The notes beneath the pieces are model-generated. The model saw only the letters and a program-made list of their open reading frames with translations, made no database searches and was not told where the DNA came from. 64,000 nt of DNA from Tritrichomonas musculus. Lineage: Eukaryota > Parabasalia > Tritrichomonadida > Tritrichomonadidae. Below are positions 1 through 7,989 of this stretch, one piece after another. The translations under genes and the position numbers were made by a program. How positions within the stretch are numbered: position 1 is the first letter of the stretch; each line of letters begins with the position of its first letter. The DNA is taken from contig JAPFFF010000056.1 of assembly GCA_039105265.1 (NCBI GenBank), positions 124,001 through 188,000 of the forward strand. The letters run 5' to 3'.

Positions 1-1308
1 ACATCAGTTTGAGCTTTACGTCCTCGTTCAGGTTGTTCGTATGGAATTAACCCCTTGTCTGTTTTACTGAATGTGTAATATTGATTTAACAATCTACATT
101 TAACATTTCCGTTTTGATAACAAATGAATTCAGCTATATCATCAAATACACGACGTCGTTTTTCATGCTTTTTTTGAGTCTTACCTCTGTCAAGATGTAT
201 CAAAATAATGTTACCACGTTTGTAATTAAGTAAGCCTTTCAACTTCTGTTTTTCATTTATCTTTCTCAATTTCATTTTCATCATTCGAATATACTTCCAT
301 TCCAAATCAACATTGTTTTGAACTTGAACTGGAGAATAATAAATCCATTTAGTTGGAGGAATCAATCCAGAACCTTGATATTCAGATAATTCATCTTCAT
401 TATAATCATAATTCCGAAATCTCAATGAATTGTGAGGAGTGTTATTATAGAAGTTCACCATTTGTCTCATGAGATTATAATCAGCAATTCTTCGATTATC
501 CATTCCGAAGGCATTTCTAAGAGTTCTAATTACAGAATCAACATTTTTATGAGCGAGAGCGTAAGGGGAAGAATTAATTACAAATTTGACTGGATAATAA
601 TCATTGATATCGTCAATTTTCAACTCAATTTTTGAGAAGCAGAGATTGGTGACTTGATAACATTTTTATATCCACTTTTTTTCAAAAATGCTATTAACGT
701 TTTCAAATTAGTATGCGCAGGCTCTAAGCCCCTTCGGGGATTATTGAACAATATTTCATTTCTAACTTGATTTCTTAACTCAGGTTTATAATTGTATGCT
801 ACTTGTAAATCATTTGAGATATCTGTTTTGAGAATTACTTTTGTATTATCTTTCAATACAATACATTCATCTTTTAAACTAACAAATCCAGATTCACCAT
901 CACATTTGATTGTCTTGAATTCAAACTTAGGATTCTTTTCAACAATTCGTTTTAAAGTTTGAGTTATTTCACTTTTGTATGACATTGGTTCAACAATTAG
1001 ATATCTAGTATTCACATTTATCAAAACAAGATAGATTTGCTCTTGTTTAATTGGATGTTCAACATCTGCATAATAATTGCAGACATCAAATCGGCTTCCC
1101 AACATCCTGGTTCATTTGAGAAATTTGGTTTTGACATTTTTTTGCATGCTTTGAGTTTGAAATCAGGTATGAAAGGTTCTGTTTTAATGTTTGTGTTGAA
1201 AACAGGTTGTAAATCAGTTTCAACGTATTTGTATTTCGATTTGAATGGATATTTCAATAATGAAGGATATTCTTTATCATAAATTCTGAGAGATTTAGTT
1301 TTTGACAT
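1..1308 (-). pseudogene. Maverick integrase remnant (M1)
   Basis: Remnant of the retroviral-type (rve, DDE-class) integrase that inserts the element. The piece begins with residues like MSKTKSLRIYDKEY and has the family's acidic blocks: EADLM, then IKCDGE, then a KNVDSVIRTLR-type block, followed by a TPHNSLR-type segment and a basic C-terminal part. The reading is broken in a few places and the C-terminus runs off the window. It lies just downstream of the capsid gene on the same strand, as in M3. The family call is firm because M3 and M4 carry open homologues. Confidence 0.85.
729..739. repeat. GC-rich hairpin CCCC-TTC-GGGG
   Basis: Perfect 4-bp GC stem with a 3-nt loop in AT-rich surroundings. 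The wider 22-nt block 721-742 (GCTCTAAGCCCC, then loop, then GGGGAT) recurs almost exactly in the M4 fibre gene at 46024-46045. Confidence 0.6.
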
Positions 1309-1370
1309 TTCGAATACAATAAGGTAATTCAGAAGCGAGAAAAAAAAATATCTCAAATCAAATCTCAATT

Positions 1371-3395
1371 TTATGCGTTTATTTGTGAACCAGCTGGAGA
1401 TTCATCATCGATGTACTCTAAACCATTCAAACTTAATTTGAAATAGGTATCTCTTGTGAGCCATAATTGTGTTGGGGGTGGATGTACTGTACCTTCTTCA
1501 TTAACATTATAGTAAGTATCATTTGGACCTGTATATATTGGTTGACCATTAACCTGAACTTGAATGTTACCAAATCCACCATCCAAACCATCATAACAAT
1601 AACCAGCAGATGAACGTTCAGTTTGAATATTGAAAACAAAGCTAGAAGCATCACTTAAAGTATTCTTGTAGCGAACTCCGTTTGCATCATTCTTTGGCAT
1701 AGTCATTGAGTCCTCAAATTCTTTAGTGCATTGTAATGCGATTGCATCAAGGTCTCCAGCGGTTAATTGATTCTCAAAGAATCTTGCACCAATTGTTGAA
1801 ACATTTTCATCTGGGAAGTTCTTGCCACCAATATTGAGATAACAATTTTGATATACTGGATTTTCGAAAACAGTGAGGTCATTATGATGCTTTGGAAACA
1901 TAATTGACATTGTTGTAACATTAATTAATGGAATATTCAATGTTGACTTAATTCCATTTGCAGCAGGAGCAATTGGGAATGAATGGTAATCAACTTTCTG
2001 AGATGGGATTATAATTCCTTCACGGAGAATATTTTCAATACCTCTGCGAGTAGATTCACAGACACCATAACCTTGCATATTTGATTTACATAATGTGATT
2101 GTCATTCTGTTTACAGTTAATGTAGCTTTCTGTGATGAATATGTTTCGTTGTGAAGTTGTAATTTAGCATCATGAATTGATTGAAGAGTCTGCTTAGCAG
2201 AAACAACTGGTGTTTTAACAATTTGCCAAGCATAATATCTTCCATTCTTGTCAGAATGATTTAATGGAGGTAATGTTACAGCAGGATTATGAACACAAAT
2301 TTCTTCATCAGTTGCACCTGGTTGGAGTCCAAATTCTTCAAATTCTTCCTTTGTGTAACTGAAATTGAATTCCAAATCTGTAAGAATATCAGTGTAACCA
2401 GTACTTCCATCATCATTATCCCATTGTTCACCAATTCGATATTGAATCTTGTATTTAACAGGTGTTGGAGTTGGTTCAGGAGATGGGTCTGGAGTTGGTT
2501 CAGGAGATGGTTCGGGAGATGGGTCTGGAGATGGAGTTCCAGGTCCTGGTATAATAGCTTCATTACCAATTTGTGTAAATTGATGTTTCAAATGACCGCG
2601 AGCTTTAATTTCTTTCAATCGTTCTAATTCAGCAGATGTAACAGAATCATTATCTTCAAGATAAGCCTTTGTTTCAGCAACAGTATAAGGGTCAATTGCT
2701 GCCCAAACTAATCCTGCAGGAGTTACTTGGAAACGAATTGATAAATCACCGATGATTCCATTTGGGAATAAATCGAAAGCTTGAAGGGCAAGTAAATCAT
2801 CAAATGGAACGTTCAAATCAAATTCAACTTGTGATTTACCATTAGATTTGAATGAATTTAGATTAACATAAGTACCTGCAACAGTTTGTGAATAATTTGA
2901 AACGTTTTCCCAAAGTGAATGAACAAATCGTCTTCGCTTTTTTTCAGTTTCTGGTTTCACAGCAGAGTATAAAAATCCTTCTCGAACACATTCGTTTTGC
3001 TGATATCCAACATTTACATTATTATGAAGAATTTCCAATCTGTCGAATAATTGATTTGAAGATTTAAGTCCGACGAATAATTTGTAGAAGTTATTTGGGT
3101 CATCAATTTGTTGTAATTTAGCTAAATCAGTATTCAATTGTAAATCCAATTTGACATGAAATGTTAAGAATCCTTTATCAACATCAGATATGAAATGGTC
3201 TGGATGCGTTAATGAGATTTGAGAATATTGTCCTTGATGAAATGGTGCAGGTTGGTCATGACAATCAACAGTTCTGAATGAAAATGAGCGTGTACCATCA
3301 TTAGTATTAATCATTTCACGCATCTTATTAAATGTATCAAGAACGTTTCCTGCTTCAATTTTGTAATTATGTGCTCTTTCGTTGCGATACAACAT
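1371..3395 (-). CDS. Major capsid-like protein (M1)
   Basis: 674 residues. It is the best candidate for the Maverick major capsid protein (double jelly-roll family). This rests on length, strong conservation in three elements here, position beside integrase, and beta-rich segments such as GFLTFHVKLDLQLN and FPNGIIGDLSIRFQV; I could not model a fold. The order is a conserved N-terminus (MLYRNERAHN), a first beta-rich half to about residue 280, a Pro-Ser/Glu/Asp linker (about 285-310), a variable segment, then a highly conserved second half (AANGIKSTLNIPLINV, FENQLTAGDLDAI). The start is supported by the identical N-terminus in all copies. The T-rich palindrome CTTTTTATTCCATAAAAAG lies just upstream. 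Reads open. Confidence 0.8.
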   Translation of the reverse strand: MLYRNERAHNYKIEAGNVLDTFNKMREMINTNDGTRSFSFRTVDCHDQPAPFHQGQYSQISLTHPDHFISDVDKGFLTFHVKLDLQLNTDLAKLQQIDDPNNFYKLFVGLKSSNQLFDRLEILHNNVNVGYQQNECVREGFLYSAVKPETEKKRRRFVHSLWENVSNYSQTVAGTYVNLNSFKSNGKSQVEFDLNVPFDDLLALQAFDLFPNGIIGDLSIRFQVTPAGLVWAAIDPYTVAETKAYLEDNDSVTSAELERLKEIKARGHLKHQFTQIGNEAIIPGPGTPSPDPSPEPSPEPTPDPSPEPTPTPVKYKIQYRIGEQWDNDDGSTGYTDILTDLEFNFSYTKEEFEEFGLQPGATDEEICVHNPAVTLPPLNHSDKNGRYYAWQIVKTPVVSAKQTLQSIHDAKLQLHNETYSSQKATLTVNRMTITLCKSNMQGYGVCESTRRGIENILREGIIIPSQKVDYHSFPIAPAANGIKSTLNIPLINVTTMSIMFPKHHNDLTVFENPVYQNCYLNIGGKNFPDENVSTIGARFFENQLTAGDLDAIALQCTKEFEDSMTMPKNDANGVRYKNTLSDASSFVFNIQTERSSAGYCYDGLDGGFGNIQVQVNGQPIYTGPNDTYYNVNEEGTVHPPPTQLWLTRDTYFKLSLNGLEYIDDESPAGSQINA

Positions 3396-3487
3396 TTGAC
3401 TTTTTATGGAATAAAAAGACTTTCAAACGAAGTTTGAATGAATAACAAAAAAAGTACTATTATGGGTCTTTTTTCGTAATGAAAACA

Positions 3488-3742
3488 ATGGGTATCGGAA
3501 TCTTCAAAAAAATGAAAAACGCTTTTAAATCTGTAGGTAATACAATAAAGAATGTTGCAACTAAGGTTGGTAAAGCACTTCCCAAAGTTGTTGAAGTTGG
3601 TAAAAGAGTAACTAATGCTGTAAAACCTGTTTTGGGTGAAATACCTCTTATTGGTGATGCTGTTAGAGCAATTGATACAGGATTAAATTTTGCTGACAAA
3701 GGTCTTAAAATTGGTAAAAGTTTAATTGATGAAGTCACGTAA
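3488..3742 (+). CDS. Small basic amphipathic protein, virion-type (M1)
   Basis: About 84 residues. The N-terminus is basic and amphipathic (MGIGIFKKMKNAFKSVGN). Val/Lys-rich and Pro/Gly segments follow (IPLIGDAVRAIDTGLN), ending in IGKSLIDEVT. It is divergent from the capsid gene (opposite strands, shared promoter gap), as in M3 and M4. The start is set at the second ATG because the M3 and M4 proteins begin MAAGIW and MGVGIF. The Lys-rich amphipathic helix followed by a short hydrophobic region resembles membrane-active minor virion proteins such as adenovirus pVI; that comparison is inference, not homology I can show. Confidence 0.7.
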   Translation: MGIGIFKKMKNAFKSVGNTIKNVATKVGKALPKVVEVGKRVTNAVKPVLGEIPLIGDAVRAIDTGLNFADKGLKIGKSLIDEVT

Positions 3743-3807
3743 GTGCCTGAGAACACTTTGTGTCCGAAGTCGCATGAAAATGATTAAATTGTATTTTTTT
3801 ATTTTAA

Positions 3808-4269
3808 ATGGATTTGAAAGTAATTAATGAAATAACTACTGAAATAAAGAATTTTAAATCAATTGAGGAGTTCAATCTGTACTATCAGAAACACAAAGAT
3901 GATATGAACAACCAGACAACTCAATATCTAAATCGGGTTTACAAAATTGTTACACCAGATGGTGTTGAATACAGAATCACAAAAAAGAATTGTCAAAAAG
4001 AAGGTACAAAACGAGTTGGGGGAGATATATTTTTAAAGAAAGTTGTCAAAACTAATGAATTGAAAGAACTTGAACAAGATGTTATTAAAGCAGATATTGA
4101 GAATCTCAAAAGTATGTTCTCACAAAATTTGTCAACTTTTGATAACGAGATTAAAGATTTGAAACAAAGCTATGAACTCAAATTCACAACATTAGATAAA
4201 AAAATTGCTGAATTAACCAATACTGTAAATCAGATTGCCAAATATATTAACCAACAAATGTTGGATTAG
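3808..4269 (+). CDS. Conserved protein with C-terminal coiled coil (M1)
   Basis: 153 residues, function unknown. The N-terminal half (FKSIEEFNLYYQKHKDDM, then YLNRVYKIVTPDGVEYRIT and GGDIFLKKV) is conserved in M3 and M4; the C-terminal half is a predicted coiled coil with heptad Leu/Ile. It always follows the small amphipathic gene on the same strand, so the two are probably co-expressed and may act together in particle assembly (inference). A T-rich run ending TTTTTTTATTTTAA stands immediately before the ATG. A hairpin at 4277-4290 follows the stop. Confidence 0.7.
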   Translation: MDLKVINEITTEIKNFKSIEEFNLYYQKHKDDMNNQTTQYLNRVYKIVTPDGVEYRITKKNCQKEGTKRVGGDIFLKKVVKTNELKELEQDVIKADIENLKSMFSQNLSTFDNEIKDLKQSYELKFTTLDKKIAELTNTVNQIAKYINQQMLD

Positions 4270-4276
4270 ATTTCGC

Positions 4277-4290
4277 AGCTTGCTCAAGCT
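4277..4290. repeat. Hairpin after stop codon (M1)
   Basis: AGCTTG-CT-CAAGCT inverted repeat, 6-bp stem, a few bases beyond the stop of the gene ending at 4269 and before the convergent gene at 4305. Could be a 3'-end signal or one more of the dispersed palindromes. Confidence 0.4.
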
Positions 4291-4304
4291 AAAATATAAA
4301 TATT

Positions 4305-4571
4305 TTAGATTTTATCGCATCGAGGGACAACTGAATGATTTAATGAATAAGTGTGAAAATTCAATTTTTTTGTTGTTGATACTTGAGGTTCATGTTGAAT
4401 ACTTCCTTTATCCTCATATTTCTTAACAGTTGGTGCAGAATTAATTCTGGTACGTTCTTTTTGCATTTTAAGTTGTAATCTATCGTAGTGATTCATTCTT
4501 TTATCATCATGAATGGTTCGTTTTTGTTCGTAACTCGTAGAGTTTGAACTCACTTGTGAGTGAAAGGACAT
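4305..4571 (-). CDS. Small conserved basic protein, unknown (M1)
   Basis: 88 residues. The conserved core is YEQKRTIHDDKR, RLQLKMQKERTRINSAPTVK, HEP and a C-terminal LNHSV. Homologues occur at 29518-29751 (M3) and 35944-36177 (M4), in each case transcribed away from the small coiled-coil gene with starts only 14-16 bp apart. Rich in Lys, Arg, His and Gln, with no fold I recognise. The invariant pairing with the coiled-coil gene suggests joint expression. Confidence 0.65.
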   Translation of the reverse strand: MSFHSQVSSNSTSYEQKRTIHDDKRMNHYDRLQLKMQKERTRINSAPTVKKYEDKGSIQHEPQVSTTKKLNFHTYSLNHSVVPRCDKI

Positions 4572-4586
4572 TTTTGCTTCGATTAA

Positions 4587-4817
4587 ATGTCTGAATTAAA
4601 CGAATATAAGAAGGAGATTCCTGAACTTAAACGTATTAAACGAACCCTCAAAGAAAAATGTTATGATTACAAGCAACATCTAAATAATGTCAAATCTGGA
4701 ATGCTTGGTTCCAGTGGGCTTGCTGTTCGTGAATCATTAATTGAAGATATTAATTCATTAAAGGAAAAAGTAAAAAAATTGGAAAACGAATTGAATGAAT
4801 TAGCTAACAAGGATTGA
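4587..4817 (+). CDS. Small coiled-coil protein (M1)
   Basis: 76 residues. Starts MSELNEYKKEIPELKRIKR, then a conserved middle (NVKSGMLGSSGLAVRESL) and a C-terminal leucine-zipper-like helix (SLKEKVKKLENELNELA). Nearly identical proteins are at 29767-30000 and 35702-35929. Coiled-coil proteins are a recognised component of Mavericks. The role is unknown; multimerisation is likely from the heptads. Confidence 0.7.
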   Translation: MSELNEYKKEIPELKRIKRTLKEKCYDYKQHLNNVKSGMLGSSGLAVRESLIEDINSLKEKVKKLENELNELANKD

Positions 4818-4854
4818 GTAATCTACGAATAAAGGTTTTTTTAGATTGAAATCA

Positions 4855-5532
4855 ATGTCGAATGTATTACGGAAAGCAAGAATATTAAGTTCTGAAAATG
4901 ATGCTTCGGTAAAACAGAGCCAAGAAACTAATGTTGAAATCAAAATCAAACCATCGAATTCACAACCGGTTGGTCAACCAATTAGTCAACCTGTTTATTA
5001 CCCAAATGTTCCCCAAATGAATTCACAAATACCATCACAATCTAGGGATGTAAATTTTACTATACCGGAGGAGAATTCTCAATATCAATTTCAACCTCCA
5101 ACAAGCAAAGCGCCAGCCGGAGCTGGCTTGCCTGCGACTATTGTCCGAGACAAGGGTATCATCGATTTGGGAAACCACATAGTGGCTGAGGGCGAAGCCC
5201 GAAATGAAATTGAAGACTTAACTGTCAAGAACAAATTTTTAGAAACACTTCTTTCAATTTATGAATTGAATCCACTTCGTGTAAATAATTACTTGGTTTG
5301 TCACTCAAATTCATTGATGGAATTAATTAAAATACTAACACATGCTGATAAAGTTGAACTTATTATTGATGAAGATTCTGGTTGTACGGGATGTGTATCG
5401 AAGAATAAATATTTAGAAATCCAACGAATTCTTGTCACAAAAGATGGTAAATCAAATGATTTGAAATATGGTTACAATGATGTTTATGCACAACTTGTTC
5501 GATATGGTATTTCACTTAAATTATGTGTTTAA
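4855..5532 (+). CDS. Conserved protein with Pro/Gln-rich N-terminus (M1)
   Basis: About 225 residues; the ATG at MSNVLRKARIL is chosen because M3 has MSNVLHRARIL. The N-terminal third is Pro/Gln/Ser-rich and disordered. The C-terminal domain (KNKFLETLLSIYELNPLRVNNYLVC, ADKVELIIDEDSGCTGC, RILVTKDG, AQLVRYGISLKLCV) is conserved in M3 and M4 and has a CxGC pair. It sits upstream of a small membrane protein and the ATPase in all three. This copy holds two in-frame stretches, absent from the M4 homologue, that coincide with GC-rich hairpins (5112-5127, 5175-5200). Function unknown. Confidence 0.7.
   Translation: MSNVLRKARILSSENDASVKQSQETNVEIKIKPSNSQPVGQPISQPVYYPNVPQMNSQIPSQSRDVNFTIPEENSQYQFQPPTSKAPAGAGLPATIVRDKGIIDLGNHIVAEGEARNEIEDLTVKNKFLETLLSIYELNPLRVNNYLVCHSNSLMELIKILTHADKVELIIDEDSGCTGCVSKNKYLEIQRILVTKDGKSNDLKYGYNDVYAQLVRYGISLKLCV
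5112..5200. repeat. Three GC-rich hairpins inside a gene (M1)
   Basis: 5112-5127 is GCCAGC-CGGA-GCTGGC, 5175-5185 is CCAC-ATA-GTGG and 5190-5200 is GGGC-GAA-GCCC. All three sit in frame within the gene 4855-5532, in segments that the M4 homologue lacks. Confidence 0.65.
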
Positions 5533-5542
5533 ATTTATTCAA

Positions 5543-5676
5543 ATGATTTCTGAAATTCTTTTGGGAACTATTTTGGTTGTTCATGTTATTGAATTGTGTG
5601 TAATAATTCTGTTTTCAAAGAAGATGAACCCCCTAAACTCACAGAGGAGATGCGTTCGAAGCTTTACTCATAATAA
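5543..5676 (+). pseudogene. Small single-span membrane protein, remnant (M1)
   Basis: Counterpart of the open small membrane-protein genes at 30614-30733 (M3) and 54744-54875 (M4). The N-terminal hydrophobic segment (ISEILLGTILVV) is recognisable and the position between the Pro/Gln-rich gene and the ATPase is the same. This copy appears broken once. Confidence 0.55.
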
Positions 5677-6594
5677 ATGTTAAAACCCAGCAAATTTGAT
5701 TACAAAACAATATTTTTTTCAGATACTTCTGACTATGATGATGACTTTGAGTCATTCGAAGAACACAAGATGATTATGAAGCCTATTATGATTGAAAAGC
5801 CCTTTGATATTGATTTTGAAATGAATCGAGCGTACAAAAAAAATGAATCAAAAATAATGTCAGAATCTATTCGTCCAATTGGTCCTGGAATCTATGCTAA
5901 TTATAATTCGTTAAACATTATTGTTGGAGCCCAGGGTAAAGGTAAATCACACATTGTATTAAGAGATATAATTCAAATATCTCGATTGAAGGAGTCAAAT
6001 GTACATCAAATTGTGTATATTAGCAAGAATGGAGTTATAAATGATTCTACATTTGAAGCTCAACGCGAATTGATAAATTTACCTGTGAAAGTTGTTTCCG
6101 ACACAAATGCTGAAGCTTATTTGAAAGAATTGGATTTATGGAAGGAATTATATATTAAATATACTTCTGTTGGGAGGATTACGATTAACGAAGATAAATT
6201 ACAGAAAATGTTTCAATTCCTTAATATCAATAAACTTGGAAAACCAAACGTTCCATTAAATACAATAATTCTGTGTGAAGACTTCATTAAATCGAAATTG
6301 TTAAAATCTGCTTACTTCACAAATTACATAACTCAATTACGACACAAACATTCAATCGTTTATGTGAACGTTCAATTCTTCAAAGCGATTCCAACAGATT
6401 ATAAGAACAATTGTACTTCATTCTTTATTTTCAATGGATTCTCAAGGCAGAAGTTGAATTACATATATCAACAAGTTGTTATGCCAGTTGAATTTGAAGA
6501 TTTGTGGAGACAATATAATCGAATGAAGAATCATGATTTTGTTTTGGTGAATACACGAGAAGGAAGTATTGAATTTATAAGATTCAACCAGTAA
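5677..6594 (+). CDS. FtsK/HerA (A32)-type packaging ATPase (M1)
   Basis: 305 residues. P-loop ATPase expected to drive DNA into capsids, as in Mavericks and large DNA viruses. Walker A is GAQGKGKSH (about residue 88). The Walker B-like strand is NTIILCEDF. A later block, VNVQFFKAIPTDYKNN followed by FFIF, matches the A32 pattern of a polar residue after a strand, then a P..R/N motif. The N-terminal ~70 residues are acidic. Close homologues lie in M3 and M4. The 3' end converges on the 154-residue gene with two hairpins between. Confidence 0.88.
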   Translation: MLKPSKFDYKTIFFSDTSDYDDDFESFEEHKMIMKPIMIEKPFDIDFEMNRAYKKNESKIMSESIRPIGPGIYANYNSLNIIVGAQGKGKSHIVLRDIIQISRLKESNVHQIVYISKNGVINDSTFEAQRELINLPVKVVSDTNAEAYLKELDLWKELYIKYTSVGRITINEDKLQKMFQFLNINKLGKPNVPLNTIILCEDFIKSKLLKSAYFTNYITQLRHKHSIVYVNVQFFKAIPTDYKNNCTSFFIFNGFSRQKLNYIYQQVVMPVEFEDLWRQYNRMKNHDFVLVNTREGSIEFIRFNQ

Positions 6595-6718
6595 GCACAA
6601 AAAAATATTTTGGCTATGCTAAATCCGCTAGAAACCATACACAATTAACAGTTAACTGTTAAATAGACAAAAAAATATTCAATTTATTCGTCGAATCTAC
6701 GATTCTAAGATTTGTTTC

Positions 6719-6746
6719 GGCCAAAGGCCTCAAACGCAAAGCGTTT
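6719..6746. repeat. Paired hairpins between convergent genes (M1)
   Basis: GGCC-AAA-GGCC (6719-6729) followed by AAACGC-AAA-GCGTTT (6732-6746), then a T run. Located between the ends of the ATPase gene and the convergent 154-residue gene. The two-hairpin format with 3-nt loops resembles the double-hairpin units of M4. A 3'-end signal is an alternative. Confidence 0.55.
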
Positions 6747-7211
6747 TTACAAGTCATCAAGAACAATATCTTGATGGTTTCCTTTAAATATTTGTGGTTC
6801 AGGTATTTCATATTTCTCGCGAAGTTTCAAAATCATTTCTTGATTTGATTTGTTAATTCGTTCAATTGAATAATTGTAAAACGAATGTTCTTTAAATGTT
6901 TGAACATCTGTATTACCATTAACAAATGTTTCAAAAGAATTTATGTTAATCCTTCGTCGGAGATTTGATGTTAGAATTACATGTTCAAGATTCATATCTT
7001 TCAATTGATTTGGATAAATTCGTGTGATTTTTTTGTCAACGTTTGTTAATGAAATGTATAACACACGAACAAGGTAAGTACCTTTTCCGATATTAATTGG
7101 AAATCGTTCACAAAGTAATGTAAAATCACATTTTTGATATTCATCTGGATTTGGTAATAATGAGATTAATGAATTGATGTATTCATATACTCGAAGGTTG
7201 GTTGTTGTCAT
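6747..7211 (-). CDS. Conserved Maverick protein, unknown (M1)
   Basis: 154 residues. Homologues end-to-end with the ATPase in M3 (31609-32058) and M4 (55833-56291). Conserved blocks: VYEYINSLISLLP, CDFTLLCERFP, VLYISL, LTSNLRRRI, YNYSIER, LREKY, PQIFKG. A repeated Cys (CDF..LC) is kept in all copies. I tested it for an adenovirus-type protease signature and did not find one. Position at the element edge beside the ATPase is constant. Function unknown. Confidence 0.7.
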   Translation of the reverse strand: MTTTNLRVYEYINSLISLLPNPDEYQKCDFTLLCERFPINIGKGTYLVRVLYISLTNVDKKITRIYPNQLKDMNLEHVILTSNLRRRININSFETFVNGNTDVQTFKEHSFYNYSIERINKSNQEMILKLREKYEIPEPQIFKGNHQDIVLDDL

Positions 7212-7331
7212 TTGATTACAAAATAAAAAATTGAAAATAAATTTTAAAAATTGAGTTTTGAATTTCCTTTGGAAATACTCAGAACCATGTTCTGTGAAAG
7301 AAATGCAAAAAAAAATATTTTGTTAATTGAT

Positions 7332-7727
7332 TTAATAAATTATACCAGATGGTGTATAACGTACACATCGAGAATCATTAGTCCAACAAAGATTGTCAAT
7401 ATGATAATCAAATTTGTTATGATTAATATGCTTAACAAATTTATAATTATTAGGGTTTGGAATAAATTGTTTAGCGATTAATTCATGTTTTTTATATAAT
7501 TTTCCGTTCAATTTAACATGTGGACAATTGTTTTTCATGATTTCTTCTAAAACACGTTCACCACGACCCAGTGTAATAATAAATGGAAATTCGGTTTGAA
7601 TTGCATACTTGTATTCAAAATTAAGTAATGGAACATAAGTAGTATCAGGTTTTGATTCAATTATATATTTCAAAAATTCATCAAATATAATTTCGTCAGC
7701 ATATTCATGAATGTAATTTGTTGTCAT
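7332..7727 (-). CDS. HNH endonuclease-type protein (M1)
   Basis: 131 residues. The C-terminal half has the HNH pattern of phage/NUMOD-type homing nucleases: KKHELIAKQFIPNPNN, then FVKHINHNKFDYHIDNLCW. The first residue of the usual D-H-I-N-H motif is Lys here. The N-terminal half is not recognised. It differs from the longer HNH genes at 28863 and 38957, which have an extra C-terminal domain. Such nucleases are accessory genes in large DNA viruses and are often self-spreading; activity here is uncertain. Confidence 0.75.
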   Translation of the reverse strand: MTTNYIHEYADEIIFDEFLKYIIESKPDTTYVPLLNFEYKYAIQTEFPFIITLGRGERVLEEIMKNNCPHVKLNGKLYKKHELIAKQFIPNPNNYKFVKHINHNKFDYHIDNLCWTNDSRCVRYTPSGIIY

Positions 7728-7825
7728 TTTATAGTAGAAAAAAAATTAAAAAAAAATTAAAAATGAAAAATTAATTTTTGAATTTGACAAAAAAATAATT
7801 TCTAAACAGATTTTTTTCCGGTTAG

Positions 7826-7945
7826 TTTTGACATTGATTCCAGACATTGGTTATCAACATTTATTCGAGCGGAGGATTTCCTACGGACATTTTTGACATT
7901 GGTTTCAGACCTTAGTTATCAACATTTATTCTAGTACGGAAAATC
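7826..7945. repeat. Two imperfect direct repeats, period 65 bp
   Basis: A block starting TTTTGACATTGATTCCAGAC at 7826 recurs at 7891 with few differences, including TTATCAACATTTATTC in both. It lies in the gap between the HNH and KilA-N genes. No coding potential seen. Confidence 0.6.
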
Positions 7946-7989
7946 CCGCATTAGCCATCAGAGACAAAAAAATAATTTGATTAATTGAT

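Noticed and set aside
2289-2627. Trp/Arg-repeat reading frame opposite the M1 capsid gene
   Set aside because: It is the antisense of the Pro-Ser/Glu linker; the repeat explains the open frame.
4846-4854. Upstream start for the Pro/Gln-rich M1 gene
   Set aside because: It would use a TTG codon; the ATG nine bases later matches the M3 start.
6747-7211. Cysteine protease call for the 154-residue family
   Set aside because: Position beside the ATPase tempted it, but no His/Cys catalytic pattern is conserved among the three copies.
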